From Gryganskiella cystojenkinii (taxonomy: Eukaryota; Mortierellomycota; Mortierellomycetes; Mortierellales; Mortierellaceae): a stretch of 16,208 bases of DNA. Positions 9,498 through 15,944 of this stretch are shown in pieces. The DNA lies in contig JAAAIG010000854.1 of assembly GCA_015852425.1 (NCBI GenBank), positions 1 to 16,208 on the forward strand, in the 5' to 3' direction. Position 1 is the stretch's first letter; the number at the start of each line of letters is the position of its first letter. The notes under the pieces were generated by a model, which worked only from the letters and a program-made list of their open reading frames with translations, searched no databases and was not told the origin of the DNA. A program made the position numbers and the translations under genes.

Positions 9498-10191
9498 TTT
9501 ATTAGTGTTGAGGCAAAGAGGGAAGAAGTCTCTGTGAGTCGATGGGCGCAGCGCCGCTTGTCCAGTTTGTGCCCTTGTTGATTAAGGTATTGAGGTCGTT
9601 GATTGTAGTAATAACGCTGCTGCTGAACAAGATATTAGTATTTGCTATTGTTGAGGGTTGTAAAGCGGCTGCTGCTGCCGCTGCTAGGCAGCTGCTCGGG
9701 ACTCACAATGACCACGTTGGTGCCTTGTTGGGAATGACCACTCAAGTGCTCGACTCTCATCCGTTTTCGCCAGTAGACTCCTGACACGATCCAGAGAATC
9801 GTCGTGGCTTTAACCGCAATGAGCCAGCCAAGAATGGACTGACCCAGTCCGTGATCGTATACGCCACACCTGATGGGTAGTATTCCCGACGTGTGGACAG
9901 CCGAGAGCTTCGATATCATGAATATCAACTGCGTATTGGACTTGATTGACCCATTCCTGAAAGTGCCAGTAGAGGATATACCCGGCCAAAACACCGACGA
10001 CCAAGAACCTCAACCAGTGCTTCCAGGTGAGTAGCCTTCCAGAGCTGCTGTTGCTGGCCTCACCCCTCTATATACCAATATTTCCTTGAGGAATCCCGTT
10101 GGCGGTGACGGAGGCCTGTCGATGTAGTTAGATCTGATGGGGCTCTAGTTCACGTTTAGTAAACGCGTAGTAGAGGAAAGGGAGGAATGTC
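9498..10191 (-). pseudogene. 3' part of a broken copy of the four-transmembrane gene
   Basis: The minus strand matches the intact gene at 11479-12330 from its second membrane segment to its C-terminus. Matching blocks are FLYYAFTKRELEPHQI, RFLVVGVLAGYILYWHFQEW, SILGWLIAVKA, SGVYWRKRMRVEH, GHSQQ and NVVIVSPEQ. The lesions are a TAA at 10128-10130 where the intact gene has Glu82, a frameshift between the third and fourth membrane segments (near 9850-9900), and decay of the Gln/Tyr-rich tail. The polyadenylation signal position is kept (AATAAA at 9498-9503). The 5' part lies at 10893-11075, split off by the insert holding the rubredoxin gene. Confidence 0.9.
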
Positions 10192-10391
10192 TTTTTTTTT
10201 CCTCAGGACGCAGTCTCAAAATGCACCTGCCTATCTGTCCATATGATGCATTACCTCCGCCGATGTAACGGTGACTGGTAATATAGAGATAATGGCGTTT
10301 TTAGTCCCAGAGTTTAGCCAAACAGGGCATGTTATGCTATTTACGGAACCAAACATAGTGCAATGATTACGGCATGTATCATGGCATATTG

Positions 10392-10827
10392 TCACTTTTG
10401 AATCTCTTCAAAATCTTCCTTATGTCCGCCACAATCGGGACAAGTCATATCCTCAGTTACGTCAGCCCACACCGTACCCGGTTCAATACCGCCGTCAGGC
10501 GATCCGGCTTTCTCATCATACATCCAACCGCAAATCAAACATATCCAGATTTTATAGTCGGTTTGCATCTTGCGGTGAGCTTGTTCACTATTTGGCAGGT
10601 AATGTTTCATCGAGAGAATACAGATACGAGAGCGAGATATGAGATATGGTCATTTAGCAATGTGTATACGGATGCTTTTCGAGCAAGAATGGTTTTGGGA
10701 TACCATGCATGCAGAAGATAGTAAAGGTATGGGGACTGAAGGCAGAACGTACCAGTGGTGCTCGGAGGGATTGGGCGGTGAGGGATGAGCGTTGACTGGA
10801 GAGAACTTTGGCTGCTCTTTTATACAT
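10392..10827 (-). CDS. Rubredoxin with putative mitochondrial presequence, two exons
   Basis: Rubredoxins are small one-electron carriers with a single FeS4 centre. The domain (10392-10568) reads YKIWICLICGWMYDE, GIEPGTVWADV and MTCPDCGGHKEDFEEIQ. It has both CxxCG-type iron-binding knuckles, the conserved aromatic residues and the usual size of about 54 aa. Preferred model: exon 1 10753-10827 (MYKRAAKVLSSQRSSLTAQS..., basic, Ser-rich, no acidic residue, mitochondrial-type), intron 10569-10752 (GTACGT donor, CTAAAT branch-like site, GCAAG acceptor), exon 2 10392-10568. This gives 83 aa with ligands Cys35, Cys38, Cys68 and Cys71. Alternatives: an intronless 72-aa protein from the ATG at 10610, or an upstream ATG at 10862 (ACCATGG) spliced to an AATAG acceptor at 10588, also in frame. 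The fold is secure; the 5' structure is not. The gene lies inside a broken gene on the same strand. Rubredoxin is not a standard fungal protein, so a bacterial origin is inferred. Confidence 0.85.
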
Positions 10828-10858
10828 TTGGATGTGGCGCCAGGAAAGATCCACGTAT

Positions 10859-10892
10859 CCATGGTCACACGAAGAAATTTTCAAGGGAACTG
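10859..10892 (-). repeat. 34-bp dispersed motif, copy B, at the insert edge
   Basis: Read on the minus strand it runs from CAGTTCCCTTGAAA to ACCATGG and matches 3672-3705 at 30 of 34 positions. It marks the upstream edge of the insert and lies 32 bp before the preferred rubredoxin start, so it may act as promoter/leader or be a terminal piece of a mobile unit. Confidence 0.75.
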
Positions 10893-11075
10893 AAGAAAAC
10901 TCAAGGGAGGAAAGAGGATCGGGCACCCCACGGAGGAGATGCTATTTTGGAAGTAACTGACTTCATTCCCCAACTTGATCCAGTTGGTCGCAATCACGAT
11001 TACGAACGCAAGAGAGATCAGAAGGATGACTATTCTCAGTCGACGAAGGCGACCATACAGTACACCACGTTTTTT
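10893..11075 (-). pseudogene. 5' part of the broken four-transmembrane gene copy
   Basis: The minus strand reads LYGRLRRLRIVILLISL and then WIKLGNEV and GCPILFPPLSFL. This aligns with the intact protein's N-terminus (YSHLRRMRVSILLFSL, WIMLKNEA, WCAILSPPLTFL). The position of the start ATG is now GTG, a few extra bases follow it, and no ATG exists further upstream in the open frame. With the downstream stop, frameshift and insert, the original protein cannot be made. Its old promoter may now lie upstream of the rubredoxin gene. Confidence 0.85.
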
Positions 11076-11466
11076 TTCTGGCTTGTGTTTCCTATAGCAA
11101 CCGAGAAGAGGAAAATCACTGTGGAAGGATGTGCATGTGTTGTATAACCATGTTGAGGAGTTCAGGAAGAGAAACAGGTAGGTTGCTGCGCGCTCGTGGT
11201 GCCGCTCCCCTGCTTTCCACACAGCGATACGTGAATGAGTGAATGAGGGAGCATGGGGCGGAGAGGAAACGCACAAAACAAAAAAACACAGTGCTCAAAA
11301 GTGGCAGCGCATACTCAAAGAACTGTTTTCTTATGCGGCAAAAAAATTATTGCTCTCCGATGGAATCAAGTCCAACGGCTTACCGAGGAAAACAAAATAT
11401 GCTTGGAGAGCGCCATGTTATGTTTTCGAGAGGGTGAAAGAATGTCAATAACTCTCTTCTTCCTCA
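11076..11466. other. Spacer between the two four-TM gene copies
   Basis: No gene is seen. It should contain the old promoter of the broken copy (minus strand) and the 3' end of the intact copy. Several overlapping plus-strand frames near 11240-11520 begin in different phases over the same DNA and show no domain. Confidence 0.4.
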
Positions 11467-11472
11467 TTTATT
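11467..11472 (-). terminator. Polyadenylation signal AATAAA of the intact four-TM gene
   Basis: The minus strand carries AATAAA starting 7 nt past the TAA stop at 11479. The broken copy keeps the same hexamer at 9498-9503. Confidence 0.6.
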
Positions 11473-11478
11473 ATACTG

Positions 11479-12330
11479 TTATCGAGGGACGTCAGGGAGA
11501 GGTCTCGTTTGGTCGATAGGCGATGCCGTCGGCTCATCCAGCTTGTGCCCAATTTGATTAGGGTATTGGGGTTGTTGGTTGTAGTAATAAGGCTGGTGCT
11601 GTTGAACAGGATATTGGTATTGCTGTTGTTGAGGATAGTAAAGTTGTTGCTGCTGCTGTTGCCAGGCAGCCTGCTCGGGACTCACAATGACCACATTTGG
11701 GCTTTGTTGGGAATGACCACCCATATGCTCGACTCTCATCCGTTTTCGCCAGTAGACTCCAGAAGAGACCCAGAGAGTCATCGCAGCTTCAACCGCCATG
11801 AGCCAGCCAAGGATGGACCCGAACCAGTAAACCAAGACACCGGCCACACACCGTGAGTAATATCGCCTTTCTAGTTCACAAGCGAGAGCCCTAATATCTT
11901 GAACAGCGACCGCGAGTTGGACAACGCTGACCCATTCCTGAAAATACGAATAGAGGATATACCCGGCCAAAACACCGACGACCAAGAACCTCAGCCAGTG
12001 CTTCCAGGTCAGCAGCCCTCCATTACTGTTGTCGTTCTTGAGACCGGCTCCTTGCGAAAACCGGCCCATGGACTGGCGATGTAACTCGATCTGATGGAGT
12101 TCTTGTTCTCGTTTTGCGAACAGGTAGTAGATAAAGACGAGGAATGTTAAAGGTGGGGAGAGAATCGCACACCAGCCGCCTGCAGAGATTGTCAGGTCGT
12201 AAAAGTGATTGGGTGCAGGGTTGCTGGCTTCATTCTTCAACATGATCCAGTGGACTGCGATCAAGATTGTGCACAGAAGCGAAAACAGGAGGATAGAGAC
12301 CCTCATTCGACGGAGGTGACTGTACGCCAT
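11479..12330 (-). CDS. Four-transmembrane protein with a Gln/Tyr-rich tail (unknown function)
   Basis: The protein has 283 aa and one exon. The ATG at 12330 is chosen because the open frame upstream of it is low-complexity leader and homology to the second copy begins here. Likely membrane segments are 11-31, 49-72, 113-132 and 161-190. The loop at 73-110 is charged and rich in Gln, Ser and Asn. A basic YWRKRMRVEH follows the last helix. The tail (about 215-270) is Gln/Tyr/Pro-rich and likely disordered, and the protein ends PLPDVPR, a proline-rich motif of the type that binds SH3 domains. The layout resembles MARVEL-like or other four-helix fungal plasma-membrane proteins, but no diagnostic motif is seen and no function is claimed. 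It has a tandem, broken paralogue 0.4 kb downstream on the same strand. Confidence 0.88.
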   Translation of the reverse strand: MAYSHLRRMRVSILLFSLLCTILIAVHWIMLKNEASNPAPNHFYDLTISAGGWCAILSPPLTFLVFIYYLFAKREQELHQIELHRQSMGRFSQGAGLKNDNSNGGLLTWKHWLRFLVVGVLAGYILYSYFQEWVSVVQLAVAVQDIRALACELERRYYSRCVAGVLVYWFGSILGWLMAVEAAMTLWVSSGVYWRKRMRVEHMGGHSQQSPNVVIVSPEQAAWQQQQQQLYYPQQQQYQYPVQQHQPYYYNQQPQYPNQIGHKLDEPTASPIDQTRPLPDVPR

Positions 12331-12871
12331 GATTTCTTGCTTATATTCTGGTAAGGCGGGATTGCTATCTTGGTGAAAATTGAAAAAAAAGAAGAGAGGT
12401 TGTGGACGGATATCTGTTGACGAGAGTTCTGAGAGGAGAAGGCGGGGGGAAGGCGTTGTGCGTGGCAAACTTCTGCGCCTTTCGGGATGAAAGAAGAACA
12501 AAAGAAGACTTCGAAGTTTTTATTTGCAGCACAATAATGATCGCCTTCCAAGTGTTCAAGCTCAAAAAAGCTCTTTTTAAAGTGGCAGTGCATCCAAATA
12601 GGCTCTACAGCACAAACAAAATGGGGGGGGGTCTAGTTTACGAGCTATGAGCAAGGGTGTTTACCGAGGAATCTTCTCGGTTTTCTGTAAAGTTGAACAC
12701 AAACCCTCAGACCCAGGTCTACGCAGGCTCGCCCGCTCCCTCACACAACATTTTTTACGACATTCCCTCCCACCACTGCGCCTCAGTTCATCAGGACGTT
12801 TTTTTTTTTACTTCTGTTGATTACCTATGTACAATGAGCCGTTATCCCTCCACGGTGATAGGGTGATGGTG
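12331..12871. other. Spacer upstream of the four-TM gene
   Basis: No supported gene. The minus-strand leader of the four-TM gene contains a run of A/T and CT-rich sequence (12370-12430). The plus strand has G8 at 12623-12630 and T9-type runs at 12800. Short frames show no domain. Confidence 0.4.
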
Positions 12872-13141
12872 CTAGTCATCACCGTCGTGATGATGCCCGT
12901 CATCGTCGTGATGATGCCCGTCATCGTCGTGATGGTGCCCGTCATCGTCGTGATGGTGATGCCCGTGATCTTTCTCCAGAGCTGTGGCGTCAGCAGCGTA
13001 AGGTGACATGGTCGGGCCAGGGGGCCAACCGGTCTGGGTCCAGGCGGCCATAGAACCGTCCGGGTTGTTCGTGCTCGGCAATCCCTTGACGACGGCCACT
13101 GCTGCGAGGAGGGAGGCGAGGAAGCAGAGAGTGATCTTCAT
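12872..13141 (-). CDS. Small secreted protein with His/Asp repeats (putative metal binder)
   Basis: The protein has 89 aa. Residues 1-20 (MKITLCFLASLLAAVAVVKG) form a clear signal peptide, and the ATG at 13141 is chosen because it starts directly at this signal. The middle (21-57) is Pro/Gly/Ala-rich with two Trp. The C-terminal 32 residues are repeats of HHHDDDG, ending HHHDGDD. Alternating His and Asp clusters commonly bind Zn, Ni or Cu, so an extracellular or vacuolar metal chelator is the reasonable guess. No catalytic domain exists. The repeat is encoded by an array of about 21-bp units and may vary in number between strains. A cytochrome b561-like and a cupredoxin gene lie within 2 kb. 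Confidence 0.8.
   Translation of the reverse strand: MKITLCFLASLLAAVAVVKGLPSTNNPDGSMAAWTQTGWPPGPTMSPYAADATALEKDHGHHHHDDDGHHHDDDGHHHDDDGHHHDGDD
12878..12966. repeat. About 21-bp tandem repeat encoding HHHDDDG units
   Basis: The plus strand repeats a unit built around GTCATCGTCGTGATGATGCCC about four times with small changes (GATGGTG or GATGATG). It falls entirely in the 3' end of the His/Asp-rich gene and keeps its frame. Confidence 0.85.
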
Positions 13142-13856
13142 GGCCTGATTACGCACGATGAAAAGGAGATATTGCAATTAGCATTGTCGTGTCAGTTGAG
13201 AGAAGCAGTTTGTTCGCGTTCGGCAGGGGCTATCATACAGCACAGAGAAAAGGGGAATGTTGCCAGAGCTCCTTACTGTTTGCTTTTTTGTTCAGGATGT
13301 TTATGGGAAAGTGGTTCATCTTTTGTGAGAAAAGACAGCCTTCTTTATACAAATTGATTATTAAACTAGCTTGTGCTTCCGCTTTAAAAGGAGCAGCAAT
13401 GGCAGAAAGAGCTCGCCCATGTCTAGATCTCCCGGTCTTATATCTCGGTCACGATGCTAGTTGCTATGCCAACGAGACCGGCGCATAAAAGCCTTCTTGC
13501 ATGACAGGCCGTCCATACCACGTACGGTAGACCGCTGCGCACGGACTCTTCTTACGCGCATGGGCCTGGTTGGCCATGGCTGATGCAATTACGTACACGA
13601 GGGGAAAAGTTGATCGTGTTTCACAATAGACAAATCAGACGTTATTAAGGACAGCTAGCCTCAGTCCATCAAGACTTGTCAGGATTCGCTCCTGCGTGAT
13701 TTTTTCATGCTTGGTAGGTAGGAGTATGTTTCTCATCCAATGAACACGTGCAAATTTTTCGTGTTTTTGCATTTTTGGTCACCACTTTATTTTCTTGCTG
13801 AGTTACGTTGACACCTACGAAGTTCTCGAATTCCTTAGCCACAACTTCTTGAAGTG
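13142..13856. other. Divergent spacer between the His/Asp gene and the b561 gene
   Basis: No DOMON-like or other exon could be found. GCATAAAAG near 13483 and TTAAAAGG near 13384 are TATA-like but unassigned. The short open frames have no recognisable content. Confidence 0.4.
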
Positions 13857-14641
13857 ATGCAGATCTCAGTCGCTCCAAGATCGGCTTTTGATATTAACCA
13901 GATCCTTGCTGATGAACGGCATTACAACAGCCTTGTCCAAGCACATGGTAAAGGCCTAATGATCACCTTATAAGAGAACAAAAAAGTTTTTGCGTAGATG
14001 AACTGCTTTGCCTTGACACAGGATCCATGATGGCCTTTGCCTACCTCCTCGTCTTGCCAACGGGCGCAGTCATTGCTCGACTGGTCTCGCACCAGCACCA
14101 GGTCCTTGCCGCGCTCGCTTGCATCCTTACAGCAGTTTACAAGTACCGCGAGGGGGGCATAGAGGCGACTCAATCGATCCATGCGAAATTTGGGGCTTTT
14201 GGGGTTTTTGTCATCTCAGCGCTGGTCCTTCAGATAGTTTTTGCACTGTTTATGATCCTCACTTATAACGCTTCCAGGGCTTACCGACAACGGCTGAATT
14301 CGCGGATCGTCACAGGGATGCATCGTCTCTGGGGCTATGTCGTACTCATCAGTGAATTCAATTTGGGTATTAAGTGATATAATGAATGGAGAACAGGAAA
14401 ACAGACCGCCTTTATTGTTTATGATGTCTGGGTCTCCATCTTGGCGGCGATCTTTGTCTTTGGCTCTGTATTCAAGTACTGGAGGGACCAGAGGAGAAGA
14501 GTGTATATGGTGGAGCATTGCATATTAGCCAAGGAACTCAAGAGTGAGGAGGATCGTCGTCATCAGCACATTTACCACCTCAGCCCTCTTCAGCCACAAC
14601 CGCTGACACCGCTGTCACATTTGTACATAGTTAAACATTAA
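13857..14641 (+). pseudogene. Cytochrome b561 / ferric-reductase-type membrane protein with an in-frame TGA
   Basis: Family members carry electrons across membranes through two b haems and reduce ferric iron or ascorbate radicals. Exon 1 13857-13947 and exon 2 14022-14641 join across a 74-nt GT-AG intron to give SLVQAHGSMMAFAYLL, the first helix with its haem-binding His. Helices lie near 34-52, 56-72, 86-111 and 134-147. His84 (QSIHAKFGAFG) and His131 (MHRLWGY) are further ligand candidates. The TGA at 14375-14377 (codon 149) interrupts the gene, yet the same frame continues directly as YNEWRTGKQTAFIVYDVWVS, the expected last helix, to a TAA at 14639-14641. Either this is a nonsense mutation, a sequencing error, readthrough, or a very short 45-nt in-frame intron (14352-14396) removes it. 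No DOMON domain or signal peptide is seen upstream, and a TGATGCAG acceptor-like site at 13855-13862 leaves room for lost exons. Confidence 0.72.
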
Positions 14642-14725
14642 CGAACATTTTTATATGTGATAAAGTTATTTTGATCTCAAGGAGTTCCTTGAAGCCGCCT
14701 GATTTCCCTAACTGTATACAATGTT

Positions 14726-15037
14726 TTAAGAGCCGGCCTTGACAGTGCCCAGCATGAAGGTATGAATGCTGCAATGGTATGGTAGCGTGGCAGCGGTCAT
14801 AAACGTAAATGAGAATGACTGACCCTGGGCCAGGTGGCTGGAGGCGAATGAGGTTCCATCGTCTGAAGTGACTGTGTGGTCAATACTGTCGTTGTTGGTC
14901 CAAGTGACTTGATCACCCGGCATGATGTCGACCTCTTGCGGCTGAAAACTAAAGTCCTTGATCGTGACCATATGGATGGCAGCAAAGACGGGAGCGAGAA
15001 GGGCAACAATGATGGAGGTAGCGTACAAACTGTGCAT
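14726..15037 (-). CDS. Secreted cupredoxin, amicyanin/plastocyanin-like type 1 copper protein
   Basis: Cupredoxins carry single electrons at a type 1 copper site. The protein is 103 aa in one exon. The signal peptide is about 1-19 (MHSLYATSIIVALLAPVFA); the ATG at 15037 is chosen because it begins this signal. The mature part starts with VTIKDFSFQPQEVDIMPGDQ, then VTWTNND and DHTVTSD with ligand His54, and closes with LPYHCSIHTFMLGTVKA, which supplies Cys89, His92 and Met95. The C-x2-H-x2-M spacing is that of bacterial amicyanins, and the domain is full length without the extra loops of fungal laccases. It runs towards the b561 gene, with 84 bp between the two stop codons. An extracellular electron carrier or copper store is likely. 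A bacterial origin is possible but single-domain cupredoxins also occur in fungi. Confidence 0.9.
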   Translation of the reverse strand: MHSLYATSIIVALLAPVFAAIHMVTIKDFSFQPQEVDIMPGDQVTWTNNDSIDHTVTSDDGTSFASSHLAQGQSFSFTFMTAATLPYHCSIHTFMLGTVKAGS

Positions 15038-15300
15038 GTTTGTTAAAAAGTTAGATTTGAGAATGCAAACGGAAGTTTCGTGAAAGAAGGGAAGAAAGCA
15101 GGGAAAGTAAGAAAGCAGAGGAGAATGAAAATCTGCAGTTCGTGGTTTGGGTCGCCACCCCTTAAGGGTGCGTTGCGAGTGTCCCAAACCCGTCGTCTAG
15201 CAGCCACTTTAAAGATTGTCGATCTGCAGAAAGAAAAATTGTGTCCACTCGTTTTGAACTGAAACCTTTAAATGAGGATGGATGCTCTCTTTGATTTGAA
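15038..15300. other. Leader and promoter region of the cupredoxin
   Basis: The minus strand just upstream of the start is pyrimidine-rich (15070-15120 on the complementary strand), as in other leaders here. No gene is seen. Confidence 0.35.
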
Positions 15301-15304
15301 TTTA

Positions 15305-15316
15305 GGGTGCGCACCC
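15305..15316. repeat. 12-bp perfect palindrome GGGTGCGCACCC
   Basis: Perfectly self-complementary and rich in GC within AT-rich surroundings. It lies at the outer left side of the CACACTAA repeat region and could be a protein-binding site or an end structure of a mobile unit. Confidence 0.6.
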
Positions 15317-15350
15317 AAAAACACACTATAATAAATGTACACACTAACTT

Positions 15351-15370
15351 TGCGCACACTAAATTCACGA
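15351..15370 (+). repeat. Inverted repeat, left arm
   Basis: TGCGCACACTAAATTCACGA matches the reverse complement of 15880-15899 with about two mismatches. Around it the core CACACTAA recurs at 15340-15347, 15355-15362 and 15376-15383. Confidence 0.65.
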
Positions 15371-15469
15371 GTGCACACACTAAATTAATCACGTGATGAC
15401 CGTTGTGTGACTTCCTTTTCAGGCGTCAATGTCAAGAACTCCACACCAAAAAAAAGAGACTCGGACACC

Positions 15470-15814
15470 ATGGCTCGACGGTTATATGTCTTCTCTTCTC
15501 TAACTTCCCATGCGCCTAAAAATATCATGCCCACTAGGAACATAAATGAAGCCTTTGGTATCCTGGGGATCGCGACACTGCTGACCCTCATGGCCAAGAA
15601 ATTTGGATTCAAAACAGCTCAACAGATCAGCGGCGTTCTCTATGCCTTGAATGGAACCTCGGACGCCACGACAGCACAGACCACGGCAGCTCAGACCACA
15701 GAGACGCACGACACAGCTGCACAGAACGGCGAAACAGTGTGGGAGGGCAATGACCATCAATCAGAAAGCACGACGCCATCGAATCTTGCCTCACGGATGC
15801 TTGAGGTCACCTGA
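15470..15814 (+). CDS. Small one-helix protein of unknown function
   Basis: The protein has 114 aa from an ATG in strong context (CACCATGG at 15467-15473). The frame is open 21 codons further upstream, reaching past a TTCCTTTTCAG acceptor-like site at 15411-15421, so a 5' exon could exist. The N-terminus (MARRLYVFSSLTSHAPKN) is basic. Residues about 32-44 (FGILGIATLLTLMAK) form one hydrophobic helix. The C-terminal half is Thr/Ala/Gln-rich with TTAQ-type repeats and is likely disordered. Basic N-terminus plus one helix would suit an organelle membrane protein. No family is recognised. It is flanked on both sides by inverted CACACTAA repeats. Confidence 0.5.
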   Translation: MARRLYVFSSLTSHAPKNIMPTRNINEAFGILGIATLLTLMAKKFGFKTAQQISGVLYALNGTSDATTAQTTAAQTTETHDTAAQNGETVWEGNDHQSESTTPSNLASRMLEVT

Positions 15815-15879
15815 AATGAACGATATCCTCAAGCCACACAAAGGGGAACCGAAAAAGTGACACAGTAAATTTCTTTTTC

Positions 15880-15899
15880 GTGAATTTAGCGTGTGCAGC
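15880..15899 (-). repeat. Inverted repeat, right arm
   Basis: The plus strand reads GTGAATTTAGCGTGTGCAGC, the inverse of the left arm at 15351-15370. Another GTGCACACACTAA block in direct orientation lies at 15929-15941, like that at 15372-15384. Confidence 0.65.
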
Positions 15900-15944
15900 T
15901 GAAAATTTTGTGTGCGCAGAGTGTTTAGGTGCACACACTAATTT

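Larger units (their letters stand above)
10192..10892 (-). other. Insert of about 700 bp carrying the rubredoxin gene
   Basis: Homology to the intact four-TM gene stops at about 10893 and resumes at about 10191, at essentially the same codons (L-T/S-F-L of the second membrane segment). The intervening DNA has no counterpart in the intact copy. On the minus strand the insert begins with the CAGTTCCCTTG motif and ends in a run of nine A (10192-10200) just before the gene sequence resumes. The A run and the possible diverged duplication of the target codons on both sides would fit a retroposition-like event, but an inferred intron argues against simple mRNA retroposition. The mechanism is open. 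Confidence 0.65.

Noticed and set aside
10374..10721. Plus-strand open frame of 115 aa over the rubredoxin exon
   Set aside because: It is antisense to a domain with all rubredoxin residues and shows no domain of its own.
11509..11856. Plus-strand frame of 115 aa, Leu-rich
   Set aside because: It is antisense to the Gln/Tyr-rich tail of the intact four-TM gene; Leu codons arise from CAG/CAA read backwards.
12878..12966. Repeat array considered as a CRISPR-like array
   Set aside because: Units are contiguous without spacers, keep a reading frame, and encode the His/Asp repeats of a secreted protein in eukaryotic DNA.
13189..13488. Plus-strand frame of 99 aa upstream of the b561 gene
   Set aside because: No signal peptide, DOMON pattern or splice link to the b561 exons is seen, and it starts in the leader of the divergent His/Asp gene.
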